Part shown: piece after piece, positions 8,462 through 16,264 of the stretch | Position numbering within the stretch: the first letter of the stretch is position 1 | How the letters are laid out: each line of letters opens with the position of its first letter | Virus record (IMG/VR): IMGVR_UViG_3300030329_004210 | Span: 1-32,378 of that record | From: a virus | Strand: one strand, 5' to 3' | Length of the DNA stretch: 32,378 nt | Made by a program: the position numbers and the translations under genes | Notes under the pieces: generated by a model | The model's input: the letters and a program-made list of their open reading frames with translations, nothing else | The model's database searches: none | What the model was told of the DNA's origin: nothing

Positions 8462-11259
8462 CTACCCTTCCTCCTCCTGCTGCCTGCGGGTCTCAAAACA
8501 GCCTTTATAGACCCTATGATCAGCTTTTCAGCCCGGTTCCTCAAATGCCCAAACAACATCCAACTAAAACTATCGCCCTTGACGGACTCGGAGATGGACA
8601 AGACATCGTACTCCTCGTTATCAATGAGATAGTTTCCCTCGGTGGGCTGGCTGCGGTTGCCCCATGTCGCGGCTGCAACGCCAGACAAACTGTCCACGTT
8701 GTTGAACGTCTTATGGCGAAGGTTCGCTGCGCTATCTTGTATGCGCGTCCTGATGCCGTCGATGTATGTTCCGGCGACAAGAGGTGTCTTCGAGTGCGCC
8801 TCTTGTATATCGTCAGTATAATCAATGATTTGGCTGACCCAGTCCTTCCAGTCCGAGCCCACAATGGCGTTTATCTGTCCGTGACGCCAGGTCACGCCCT
8901 GTTGTACTGTTCCTCTCCCATGCGATAGGAAGCGAGCGTAGATACCCCGAGTCTTTACCTGGCCATCAACATCAAGACCAACTTGAGGGCTCTTCATGCA
9001 CCAGTCGATAGACTGTGCAACATCGTCGTTGGAGTGCCGATTGTTTACACTCGCGTACTCCCAACTGTAGAGGCCCATGTTCCGTGAGACAGCTGTGTAG
9101 TCGGCCATGGTGGCGACGGTGGGGGTGATGCCCATCGACATGGTCGTGTTCGTTGGGGGAACTGTCGTGCGCTTGAACGGCAAGTACATGATGTCGTTCT
9201 TATAGTCCCTGTTGCAATTCATCACCGCATAGTCCGTGCCGCCAACATTTACGTCATAGCTGAACGAGCCGCCAGCCCCATAACGATAAGCGCCCGACCA
9301 GCGGAGTTCAATGAGGTGGGATGCGGCGGTAAATGTTACTTCAGCACTTCCCGCCTGCTTTGTTCCTGGTGAAAGCCCCCACCCAGGTCCCGTCGCTATT
9401 CTGGTTGGCGGCAGGAGAACATCGATCTGATCTGACCCACTTCTTGTCACCGGCTCCCAATGGACATCATCAAAGGTAAACACCAGGTCCATGTCCAGAA
9501 CCGCACCAGCAACCGTTGCCGTTGTGTCTGGAACCATGCGAAGGGGGAACAGGACAACGCCATTGGCCGTTTGACCGGACGGCAGCTTGTACCCATCTGG
9601 CATTTCGATTGGCTCATCTAAAAAGAAGTAGCCATCTTTTGTTGGTGAGACTCCAGAATGCTTCTTGTAATAACCGGCCATTGTCCGGTTGTCCTCAGAT
9701 ACATCAACAGTCCTGTCCAAAGACCCGCCAACACCCAGCTGCAGCACGTAGTACGAATAGCTCTTCGCGTTTAGGTCGTTGTCTGCAGCAGAACCAGAAG
9801 AGTAGTTCACCGACACATCGACAGGCGTATAGGTCTCCACAGACCCTACCACAAACACCTCCCCCTCACGGGAAGTAACCCAAGGATTCTCTATATTTGC
9901 GGTCGCACCCACCGTGTCTACCGTGGGAGAAATACACGTCTCAAGCGGCCAGATTGACCAGGAGTTTCCGTTCAGGCACAATAGTGCGTTTTGATTCGGC
10001 AATCCAATGAATAGGTTCTTTGTCGACGGCTCGTAAGCCATGCTCACAAACCCCTTCTCCTTGAGGTCGTATGTGATCCTGGGCTGCGGGGTTACCGCCA
10101 GGGTGGTAGAACCTGAATCGACATAATACGATGTCATTGGCGAACTAATCTGATCATCGAACAGCGGCTTAATATCTTCCGACAGGGTCTGAACGGACAT
10201 GGACCCATCGGTGAAGTAAACCCCATTAGAGTCCATCCAGAACAAAGCCTGCTCACCCTTGGTCATGGCCGATGGCGACAACACCCCAACTCGATCGGAG
10301 AGCTGCGTGAGTCGACCGCCAATCGACAGGGCGCCAACCGGCATAACATAGTGAAACAGTTCGCTTTCTGTGAATATCAGCAATGCGCCGCCAATCTCCT
10401 CAAGAGCCACAATGGGCTTGTCGCTCGGCACCGTAATGAAGTTGTCTGTGATGATGGACGCTGGACGACCAGAGTCACTGAAATAAACCTCTCTACCAAC
10501 GGCCATGACCAGGCGAAAGTCCCTGGTCATGACCGCATCGACGGGCGAAGGAAACGAGGCAGTATCCATGTACTGGTACTCGTCGGGGAACAGCCCGTCT
10601 GTTGGGTGTACCACCCATATCAGGCTAGACTCACTATATGGAGTCTTCCAGTCGTTAGTTGCAACCCCGTCCGTCTGCTTTCTTCTTCCCTTGTAAAAGG
10701 TTGCCGGATTATATCCGTACATGCCCATGCTATCATTTCCAAAAATGAGCATGTCCCCAAACTCTGCAAAAAAAACAGACTCCTCTAGGGACCGAGGATA
10801 ATTCTCATAGTTCTTTCGCGAGTCAGTCTCGTAGACGCCATGCCAGTGGGGCATCGGAAACACCGCCTCATTGAACTGAGAGGTGTGAATGTGGATCACA
10901 TGCTCCCACCTGCTCCTGGTCGTAACATCGAAGATACTGACAAAATATAGATCTCTCCAGCTGCCGTGCCCAGCCTCTTCCCCCGTGAACGCTCGACCAG
11001 ACATCACAGAGATAACCTGAACATCCCCAAAGTCGGTCAGAACAGAGTAACTGCCAAGATGCTTCGTGTATCCATAGCCACCAGATTGACCTGTTGTCAG
11101 CCCAAGCCCGGTGTCAAACTGACCAATCTGACCAAAGCCACGACGAACCGCCCAAGTCTGTTGAGTAACCTCTAAATTCTGGACATAAGACCCCTTATCA
11201 ACCCGGTTGGCGTTCAACCCAGGAGATATGATCTCAATCTCAACACCACGGACGGCCAT
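8458..11259 (-). CDS. Nozzle/beta-propeller-like tail protein
   Basis: This is a 933-residue protein with ATG at 11259 and AAGGGG about 8 bases upstream. The first 450 residues contain repeated propeller-like blades, including DRVGVLSPSAMTKGEQALFW followed by MDSNGVYFTDG, and KGFVSMAYEPSTKNLFIGL. This 'RVG..SP...., F.. .DGVY..DG' signature is widespread in the tail-nozzle or tail-stabilisation proteins of short-tailed phages, which form the lower end of the tail tube. The C-terminal half is beta-rich and less conserved. It is the largest complete gene in the window and lies directly after the lysis block and before smaller tail proteins. The role is assigned by motif memory and context, not by alignment. 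Confidence 0.75.
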   Translation of the reverse strand: MAVRGVEIEIISPGLNANRVDKGSYVQNLEVTQQTWAVRRGFGQIGQFDTGLGLTTGQSGGYGYTKHLGSYSVLTDFGDVQVISVMSGRAFTGEEAGHGSWRDLYFVSIFDVTTRSRWEHVIHIHTSQFNEAVFPMPHWHGVYETDSRKNYENYPRSLEESVFFAEFGDMLIFGNDSMGMYGYNPATFYKGRRKQTDGVATNDWKTPYSESSLIWVVHPTDGLFPDEYQYMDTASFPSPVDAVMTRDFRLVMAVGREVYFSDSGRPASIITDNFITVPSDKPIVALEEIGGALLIFTESELFHYVMPVGALSIGGRLTQLSDRVGVLSPSAMTKGEQALFWMDSNGVYFTDGSMSVQTLSEDIKPLFDDQISSPMTSYYVDSGSTTLAVTPQPRITYDLKEKGFVSMAYEPSTKNLFIGLPNQNALLCLNGNSWSIWPLETCISPTVDTVGATANIENPWVTSREGEVFVVGSVETYTPVDVSVNYSSGSAADNDLNAKSYSYYVLQLGVGGSLDRTVDVSEDNRTMAGYYKKHSGVSPTKDGYFFLDEPIEMPDGYKLPSGQTANGVVLFPLRMVPDTTATVAGAVLDMDLVFTFDDVHWEPVTRSGSDQIDVLLPPTRIATGPGWGLSPGTKQAGSAEVTFTAASHLIELRWSGAYRYGAGGSFSYDVNVGGTDYAVMNCNRDYKNDIMYLPFKRTTVPPTNTTMSMGITPTVATMADYTAVSRNMGLYSWEYASVNNRHSNDDVAQSIDWCMKSPQVGLDVDGQVKTRGIYARFLSHGRGTVQQGVTWRHGQINAIVGSDWKDWVSQIIDYTDDIQEAHSKTPLVAGTYIDGIRTRIQDSAANLRHKTFNNVDSLSGVAAATWGNRSQPTEGNYLIDNEEYDVLSISESVKGDSFSWMLFGHLRNRAEKLIIGSIKAVLRPAGSRRRKGR

Positions 11260-11262
11260 TGG

Positions 11263-11421
11263 CTACCCCTTGTCGGCAGTAACATCCCCTGGAGCTGACG
11301 TCTCGCTCGCGTTGTCGGGCATCTCTACGCCATCATCAGCCTTGGGGTCGGCAGCTTTGTCAGCAACCTTTGTACACCCAATCATCACAAGAATAAAAAA
11401 CAAAAACAAAACCAATCTCAT
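11263..11421 (-). CDS. Small lipoprotein in lysis block
   Basis: This is a 52-residue protein starting at ATG 11421, with GGAG 6 bases upstream and an ATGA overlap with the preceding gene. It has a short positive start, a hydrophobic signal (LVLFLFFILV) and a lipobox-like MIGC at residues 13-16, after which the mature part is short, acidic and Ala/Asp/Pro-rich. This is the profile of an exported, lipid-modified small protein. Beside an endolysin and overlapping small genes, an outer-membrane spanin-type role is possible, though the mature sequence carries no typical Pro-rich spanin segment. It could equally be an exclusion lipoprotein. Confidence 0.65.
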   Translation of the reverse strand: MRLVLFLFFILVMIGCTKVADKAADPKADDGVEMPDNASETSAPGDVTADKG

Positions 11422-11669
11422 CTGGATCTCCCAGTTCTCGCATAACACTTATCTAGGGCCACTTTGAGAGCGGCCTCCACCTGTATCCTGTGGTGCATCC
11501 AGCCAGCAGTAACGCGATATGACCCATCCTCAAGCCTGGTCACCTCACCCCTCTCCACCACTATGGTCCTCTGTTGTGATGCCCCCCGACAACAAGTCAT
11601 CATCGAAAGCAGCCCAAGCAGCAGCAACATCAACATGACTTTCCTTTGCCAAGGCATTAGATACACCAT
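11418..11669 (-). CDS. Small membrane or lipoprotein, overlapping gene in lysis block
   Basis: This is an 83-residue reading from ATG 11669 (MVYLMPWQRK); ATG 11657 is an alternative. A strong hydrophobic segment follows (VMLMLLLLGLLSMM), then TCCRG, which could be a poor lipobox (Met-Met-Thr-Cys), then a soluble part with GEVTRLEDGSYRVTAGWMHHR. It overlaps the previous gene by 125 bases in another frame, the arrangement known from Rz/Rz1 spanin pairs, and its hydrophobic start followed by Cys resembles an o-spanin. The overlap and the membrane segment are seen; the spanin role is inferred. The start codon is uncertain because Shine-Dalgarno matches are weak. Confidence 0.55.
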   Translation of the reverse strand: MVYLMPWQRKVMLMLLLLGLLSMMTCCRGASQQRTIVVERGEVTRLEDGSYRVTAGWMHHRIQVEAALKVALDKCYARTGRSR

Positions 11670-11796
11670 CAACCCGTTCCCTGTATTGCGCCTCAATGCG
11701 CCTACTCCTGGCCTCAATCGCCAATTCAGCAAGAAATGGCGCCAAAGAGCGAAGCACCAGGGTTAGCGCCTCAAGAAGAGCTCTTATCGTCCCCAC
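11545..11796 (-). CDS. Small helical protein, candidate i-spanin partner
   Basis: This is an 83-residue reading from GTG 11796, with AAGGAAA just upstream and the start inside the end of the holin-like gene. It begins VGTIRALLEALTLVLRSLAPF, an amphipathic or membrane-tending helix, and continues as charged helix (AELAIEARSRRIEAQYRERV), ending acidic (FDDDLLSGGITTEDHSGG). A hydrophobic N-terminus followed by a charged helix, with a lipoprotein-like gene overlapping in another frame, resembles the i-spanin/o-spanin layout. The N-terminal segment contains Arg and Glu, so it is not a clean transmembrane helix. Function remains unproven. Confidence 0.5.
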   Translation of the reverse strand: MGTIRALLEALTLVLRSLAPFLAELAIEARSRRIEAQYRERVDGVSNALAKESHVDVAAAWAAFDDDLLSGGITTEDHSGGEG

Positions 11797-11968
11797 TTTC
11801 CTTAGCCTTGCCGACAACCAACGCAGCCATCTCAACGAGCTTGTAGATCTTGGCAACCCACTTGTCGTCCTCTGGTGTTGGAGTCATGGCGGTAATGGCA
11901 GACGCCAGGGCATGTGCGCCCAACGCGATAGCTGTAATGTGCTCCCAGTTTTCTACGATATAGCTCAT
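11771..11968 (-). CDS. Holin-like small membrane protein
   Basis: This is a 65-residue protein starting at ATG 11968, overlapping the endolysin stop as ATGA. The sequence MSYIVENWEHITAIALGAHALASAIT is hydrophobic, followed by TAMTPTPEDDKW, a second hydrophobic helix (MAALVVGKAK) and a charged, Ser-ending tail. Short proteins with an N-terminal 'ENW..I.A...AHALA' helix and a 'TPTP.DD' turn next to endolysins are common in phages and usually annotated as holins, which form the membrane lesion that releases or triggers the endolysin. The identification rests on this pattern and on adjacency to the endolysin. Confidence 0.65.
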   Translation of the reverse strand: MSYIVENWEHITAIALGAHALASAITAMTPTPEDDKWVAKIYKLVEMAALVVGKAKESGDDKSSS

Positions 11969-12660
11969 TGTTTCCTCTCAAAATGCATGTCGTCCCCGGC
12001 ACCAACTATGCCTGCGACCTTTTTGGTGCCCTTTTGGGATCTCCAACGACCACCCCATGTCCATCCAGCTTCCTCAAAAACCTCAACAAACTTCATGTTT
12101 TGCCGCATAAGAGACGGCTCCCCGTTCGGCTTTACGCCGCCCCAAGGATTGTGAGCTGGGTCGAAGTCTACCGCAATGCCCCATGAATGATAGCTTAGTT
12201 TTGAGTCCTCCTTTGCGCGCATCAATCGAGGATTGAACGTCTGCACAGAGGTCGGCTCGTATCCAGACGCATCGCAAGCCTTCTTAAAAAGTTCAACGAA
12301 CTCGTCTCCGACTAGGCGGTGAAGTCGCCGCTTGCGCCCATCATGCAGGACAAACGTCTTGATATTCTTTTTGATCCAATCGGGGTCTGCCTTCACCCTA
12401 CGATCTCTAGGGTTTGGCTCCCACTCCCACGAGAACGAGCCGTAGATGCGCTTCACGGCGCTCCTGCCCTTTGGGATGGGGGTCACCACGGTCTCCGGCG
12501 CCTTCCACTGCTCACACAAAGCCTCGGCGCTTTTAGGTCCCCATCTCCCGTCAGCCTTTAGTCCAAGTGTTTCTTGCGCGAACTTGACGACGCGAACAAT
12601 CTCATCCCAGGACACGGTGTTGTCCTCAACCTTTCTCCTCATCCAGTCCCTGGCCCTCAT
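11965..12660 (-). CDS. Endolysin: peptidoglycan-binding domain plus M15 peptidase
   Basis: This is a 231-residue protein with ATG at 12660 in ATGA overlap with the upstream gene. Residues about 18-52 match a peptidoglycan-binding type 1 repeat (VKFAQETLGLKADGRWGPKS). The C-terminal half is an M15/VanY-like metallopeptidase: SYHSWGIAVDFD (157-167) supplies His158 and Asp165, and GDDMHFE (222-228) supplies catalytic Asp and His226, the expected zinc site. Such enzymes cut D-Ala-containing peptide bonds in peptidoglycan and cause host lysis at the end of infection. There is no signal peptide, so export probably depends on a holin, for which neighbouring small membrane proteins are candidates. 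Confidence 0.9.
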   Translation of the reverse strand: MRARDWMRRKVEDNTVSWDEIVRVVKFAQETLGLKADGRWGPKSAEALCEQWKAPETVVTPIPKGRSAVKRIYGSFSWEWEPNPRDRRVKADPDWIKKNIKTFVLHDGRKRRLHRLVGDEFVELFKKACDASGYEPTSVQTFNPRLMRAKEDSKLSYHSWGIAVDFDPAHNPWGGVKPNGEPSLMRQNMKFVEVFEEAGWTWGGRWRSQKGTKKVAGIVGAGDDMHFERKQ

Positions 12661-12962
12661 TTCTTCAGTGCATCCTTCCAGCCCTCAAGCTGGCCCAGTC
12701 TTGACTCGATCGGATTTAGTCTGTTGTGTCCCTCAGTCACGCGGTTTCGGATATCTCGGCTCTCGTGAATTAACTTGTCATCGAGATCGTCCATTCTGGT
12801 GCCGAGCGTTATCACCTGGGCCGTCAACGAATCTACCATAGAGCACAGTTTTGCGTCTTGGTGACGCATCTTATTGTAAATGCCCAGGGCAGACACAACC
12901 ACTGGGCCAAGGACGGACGCAGCAATAACAAGGTCTTTTATGGTAAATGTCATGTCCGACAT
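12657..12962 (-). CDS. Membrane-anchored coiled-coil protein in lysis block
   Basis: This is a 101-residue protein starting at ATG 12962, whose first base overlaps the previous stop (TAATG), with AGGAAAGG about 8 bases upstream. An N-terminal transmembrane segment (residues about 8-29, LVIAASVLGPVVVSALGIY) is followed by charged helix with heptad-like spacing (SMVDSLTAQVITLGTRMDDL). This one-helix anchor plus coiled coil fits an i-spanin or a holin/pinholin accessory. It is immediately upstream of the endolysin. The topology is visible, but the function is not decided by any motif. Confidence 0.62.
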   Translation of the reverse strand: MSDMTFTIKDLVIAASVLGPVVVSALGIYNKMRHQDAKLCSMVDSLTAQVITLGTRMDDLDDKLIHESRDIRNRVTEGHNRLNPIESRLGQLEGWKDALKK

Positions 12963-13204
12963 TACGCATGCCTTTCCTCGTGAACGCGCATCCACGTCTT
13001 CATCTCATGAATATTATTGTGCATGTGCTTCCGGCTGCTCTTTGCCGCCTCATGCATCTCGTCGTGTCTCTTTATGAGCACCATCGCAACGTCAAGTCGG
13101 TGGTCTATTGAGCGGAGTAGGCCCGACGCTCGCCACCCGATTGCAGCCATCGTAAACATGAAGCCAACAATGGCCACAAAAGCGGAAGCCTCTTGCCAAC
13201 TCAT
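12962..13204 (-). CDS. Small membrane protein, holin candidate
   Basis: This is an 80-residue protein with ATG at 13204, 3 bases after the adaptor gene. The N-terminus has one hydrophobic helix (residues about 7-26, AFVAIVGFMFTMAAIGW), followed by a charged helical part rich in His, Met and Lys (KRHDEMHEAAKSSRKHMHNN). It resembles the next gene in architecture, and the two may have arisen as related membrane-anchored helices. Being upstream of the endolysin in the same operon, it is a candidate holin or anti-holin, but no family was recognised. Confidence 0.6.
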   Translation of the reverse strand: MSWQEASAFVAIVGFMFTMAAIGWRASGLLRSIDHRLDVAMVLIKRHDEMHEAAKSSRKHMHNNIHEMKTWMRVHEERHA

Positions 13205-13207
13205 GTA

Positions 13208-13867
13208 TCACCAATTCTGCCCGTCAATGACAATTGCTCCTGCCTCGGGAACTCGACCGACAGCCAAGTATTCCTGAAACTCAACAACCCTCCGTCCAAG
13301 AAGGGATGCGAGCTGCTCGTTGGTGGCGCTGTCTCTAACCGCATACTGGTCATACGCCAGCAGGGCTATAAGGTCATGAAATGACTGGTAGTCATCAATG
13401 AAATCTGCAGCTGCAGAAAAGTCCACAGTTGGCTCTGGCACATATGTAAGTCGAAGCGTTTCGGTCAGCTTCGTCGGAAAATATAGTGTAGTGTTTTCAA
13501 AGTAATAGAGTCCACCGCCAATAACAATCGTCTCGAGCATTACCTCTCTCGTGCCTGCGGCGGTGTAGAAAAGCGAGACTTCATTGTTGCTGTCTAGCAG
13601 GGACACTGTCAGAAGTTTGTGCATCCTGGTGACCGCAGTCGGCCCGAGCAGTTTTACCGCGCCCGTCGCAAGATCGTAACTGTTGGCGTTTGAAAGGGAG
13701 ATGTCCACCTGCTCCGCATAGGCACCCGGCATCAGGGTGTTCACGTATCTGCGAAACTGGCGATAACCTATATCAAGATATGTCTTGACGTTGGCGTCGG
13801 TCAGAAAGGTCTTGTCCGCTTCGTCAGTATATCCGCGAAACAGGGCGGCAACTTCACCAGTGTTCAT
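13208..13867 (-). CDS. Head-tail adaptor protein
   Basis: This is a 219-residue protein, ATG at 13867, in ATGA overlap with the portal gene. It begins MNTGEVAALFRGYTDEADKT followed by a helical stretch (LDIGYRQFRRYVNTLMPG), then a beta-rich middle (YYFENTTLYFPTKLTETLRL), and ends with a helix and VEFQEYLAVG. Short-tailed phages encode such an adaptor directly after the portal; it docks below the portal dodecamer and links to the nozzle. Position after the portal and size (about 200 residues) support this. The precise family is not certain. Confidence 0.72.
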   Translation of the reverse strand: MNTGEVAALFRGYTDEADKTFLTDANVKTYLDIGYRQFRRYVNTLMPGAYAEQVDISLSNANSYDLATGAVKLLGPTAVTRMHKLLTVSLLDSNNEVSLFYTAAGTREVMLETIVIGGGLYYFENTTLYFPTKLTETLRLTYVPEPTVDFSAAADFIDDYQSFHDLIALLAYDQYAVRDSATNEQLASLLGRRVVEFQEYLAVGRVPEAGAIVIDGQNW

Positions 13868-15705
13868 GCTGGCCCCCTCACTCCCTGAATTGACTCAGCC
13901 TCTGACTTCATCTGCTGCAGATCCATATCCTCCCCGGCAATCTGCTCTCTAGCATCAACGCTCTCTGTCAGGGATATGGTCTCAGCAACCTCAGACGGCT
14001 TATCCTGACGTGGGAATACTTTCTGCTGCTGGGCCATCGCGTATTCTTCTTGGGGCTGGCCAAACGTCGTGATGCTCACATAGATGTCCCGAATGTAGTT
14101 TTGCCGATCGGGTGGCATTCCGTAGTACGCCTCCGACCGAATAAACTGCCCAAAGACCTCAGCAAACGATGACAGGTCGTCTTCTGGGAAAATCTCAATT
14201 CGCAATCCAGACTTAGCAGCATCAAGCATGTCCATCGCGTGTGAGAGGGACTGCATCTTGTCGAGCGCAAAGGTGTTTGCACTGCGGAAACTGAGCTCCT
14301 TCATGGCCTGCTCAGGCTCAATCAGTTTGGCCTCAAGCAAGTCCATGATCCTCATGTCCCGGTCCTGTGCCTCTTTCCTGAACAGCGAGCCCGCCTCAAT
14401 ATGAATCTCAGGGGTCTGCACCAGAGACGTTCCCTTGAGCTCTTTGTGGATAACGGCACCAGCATTATCCATCATCCTAATCATGCGTGGCTCAGTGTAA
14501 TACGCCTTCATCAGGACCAGGACCACTTTCGCCATTTCCGCGACGGCCCTCTCGATGTCCTGCATGGTTGAGTCTAACTGACTCGAATCTTGGGCAGCTA
14601 ACGCCTCAATCGCTTTTCCACTTGTGATGCCAACGGCGCGCTTTCCGAGAGATGTGTTGTGGACGCCAGCAACATCCATCATCTCGTTGTGCAGCTGCAT
14701 CACGTTCTCGCCAACATAGCCAGGCAGCGGTGGTGCCGCAACTCTCTCTGGCTTTCCACCAGCGGCGTTGTAATAGATGTTCTCGCCCACCCGGTTCTGG
14801 ATTCTACTGACGCCCGACGTTTTGGGGATGAGCCAAACAGGATTGGACATCAAACGGACATTGAGCATCTGCTGGCTGCGCGAACGGTTGTACTGGTTCT
14901 GAAGGTCAATCAGTCCGCTGACCAAGCCGGTGCCCCATATCCTGTTGGGTATCTTGGTGTACCGAATAAACTGAATGGGCGTCAGGTTTCCTGGGCACGT
15001 TCCCTTATACAAATAGGTTTCACCCACAGAAATTGCATACTTGCCATTATGCCAGTGGGTCTCAAACAGCTCTACACGTCCCTCTGGAACCTCAACACCA
15101 AGTTCATCGTTCTGTGCGGAAGAGACCGCATCTATGGCCTCTGCGTGCTCGGGATATGCTGACTTTAGGTCTTTGCGTCTGACGATGGACCTAATTGAAA
15201 CCCAATCGCTTTCATCCCAGCTCGTAGCATTCTTCTCGAAAAAGATATCGTATGGGCGCACCACATTTGTGATGATCCTGTTCTCCTCCTGACTATAAAA
15301 TGTGTGCAAAGCCACATTGCCAGTGGAAAGAAGCCAGCCGATGGCGTCCTGAATAACATACTTAATCTTCGCGTTGGACCAATAGTAGTGGAGCGCCTGC
15401 TCGGAGGCTAGCGCCCTTGTGATGTCCTCCCAGGAATTGCTTGCGGGAAGAACCGCGACACTTGGATATGCGGTATCAAGTCTGGCCAGCACAGTCCGAT
15501 AGATTCCGATAATTCGATTTACCGTGACTCTCTCAGATCGATATCGCTCACTAATGCTGAACCTTTTTCTGCTCGTGTCCCAATCAAGGTGCTGCTTACC
15601 CTCTAGATAGAGGATGCACAAATCCCAGACGCGAGATGTCGACCTCCTCTGAGACGCACTGCTTTGAATGATTGATCTAATCTTCTTTGGGTACTCAAAC
15701 GCCAT
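13864..15705 (-). CDS. Portal protein
   Basis: This is a 613-residue protein. The chosen start is ATG 15705 (MAFEYPKKIRSII), because upstream codons overlap the preceding small gene. Residues about 15-60 contain the helical clip region with YLEGKQHLDWD. The middle carries VRPYDIFFEKNATSWDESDW and the stretch IPNRIWGTGLVSGLIDLQNQ followed by YNRSRSQQMLN, a hallmark of portal proteins ('G.G....L..LQ..YN..RS..'). SGKAIEALAAQDSSQLDST and the C-terminal helical/Gln-rich barrel part follow. It forms the dodecameric ring at one capsid vertex for DNA packaging and exit. It lies between capsid-side small genes and the adaptor, as expected. The protein ends acidic and Gln-rich. Confidence 0.88.
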   Translation of the reverse strand: MAFEYPKKIRSIIQSSASQRRSTSRVWDLCILYLEGKQHLDWDTSRKRFSISERYRSERVTVNRIIGIYRTVLARLDTAYPSVAVLPASNSWEDITRALASEQALHYYWSNAKIKYVIQDAIGWLLSTGNVALHTFYSQEENRIITNVVRPYDIFFEKNATSWDESDWVSIRSIVRRKDLKSAYPEHAEAIDAVSSAQNDELGVEVPEGRVELFETHWHNGKYAISVGETYLYKGTCPGNLTPIQFIRYTKIPNRIWGTGLVSGLIDLQNQYNRSRSQQMLNVRLMSNPVWLIPKTSGVSRIQNRVGENIYYNAAGGKPERVAAPPLPGYVGENVMQLHNEMMDVAGVHNTSLGKRAVGITSGKAIEALAAQDSSQLDSTMQDIERAVAEMAKVVLVLMKAYYTEPRMIRMMDNAGAVIHKELKGTSLVQTPEIHIEAGSLFRKEAQDRDMRIMDLLEAKLIEPEQAMKELSFRSANTFALDKMQSLSHAMDMLDAAKSGLRIEIFPEDDLSSFAEVFGQFIRSEAYYGMPPDRQNYIRDIYVSITTFGQPQEEYAMAQQQKVFPRQDKPSEVAETISLTESVDAREQIAGEDMDLQQMKSEAESIQGVRGPA

Positions 15706-16063
15706 TCGCTCGACCTTTTTTGTATTTGTCGTACAGCGACCGTGAGTGAAGGGCTGCGCCCATGCCCTGTCGCAGGGCACCGTGCGCGTCACCTTGAGCG
15801 CCTTTCGCTAAAGCCCTTCCACCCATTTCCCCGGCATGGTAAGCGGCTGGGATTGCGGCGTAGTTCTGGGTGGCAAGGGCGGCCAGGGATGCAATGATCC
15901 CTCCCAACTGACCGGCCCCCTCCTCAGTGCTCTGACCCTCTCTCTCCTCTCTCTCTCTCCGTCGCCTAGCCAACTCCTCTCGAGCAGCCCTCTCTCTCGT
16001 CGCCATATAGTCCGCAGACCCGACAATGTTTGGTGGCGGCATGTAAATAGGGTTCTCAGCCAT
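15695..16063 (-). CDS. Small Ala/Gly/Arg-rich virion-associated candidate
   Basis: This is a 122-residue protein with ATG at 16063, overlapping the preceding membrane protein by 8 bases and the portal start by 11 bases. It has a Pro-containing start (AENPIYMPPPNIVGSADY), a very charged helix (RERAAREELARRRREREERE), then an Ala/Gly-rich mildly hydrophobic segment (GGIIASLAALATQNYAAIPA) and a basic end (YDKYKKGRA). No family was recognised. Position between capsid and portal genes suggests a minor structural or assembly protein. The tight overlaps support that it is a real gene. Confidence 0.65.
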   Translation of the reverse strand: MAENPIYMPPPNIVGSADYMATRERAAREELARRRREREEREGQSTEEGAGQLGGIIASLAALATQNYAAIPAAYHAGEMGGRALAKGAQGDAHGALRQGMGAALHSRSLYDKYKKGRANGV

Positions 16064-16217
16064 CCGACATGTCCTCCCATGGCCCCGACATGTCGGTGAC
16101 CGGGATCCGCTCCATCAGGAGCTGCCTCTCCTCTTCTTTCCTCTTCATGAAAGTGAAGATGAGAAAATTGCAGTGGAGCAGGGTGAGGGCAACCATACCT
16201 AACATAATATCAAGCAT
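16056..16217 (-). CDS. 53-residue single-pass membrane protein
   Basis: This small gene reads from ATG 16217, with a G-rich run (GGGGGC) about 5 bases upstream, to a stop at 16056 that overlaps the next start by 8 bases. The sequence opens MLDIMLGMVALTLLHCNFLI, one clear membrane segment, then a basic cluster (MKRKEEERQLLMER) and an acidic tail. A longer upstream extension is possible but would run over the capsid stop. Short single-pass proteins like this are often unannotated in phages. The role is unknown; a membrane or virion accessory function is possible. Confidence 0.5.
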   Translation of the reverse strand: MLDIMLGMVALTLLHCNFLIFTFMKRKEEERQLLMERIPVTDMSGPWEDMSDG

Positions 16218-16264
16218 GGTTGCCCCCACGCACACAGAGGAGGTGTGGCTCCCCCACAGTAGCA

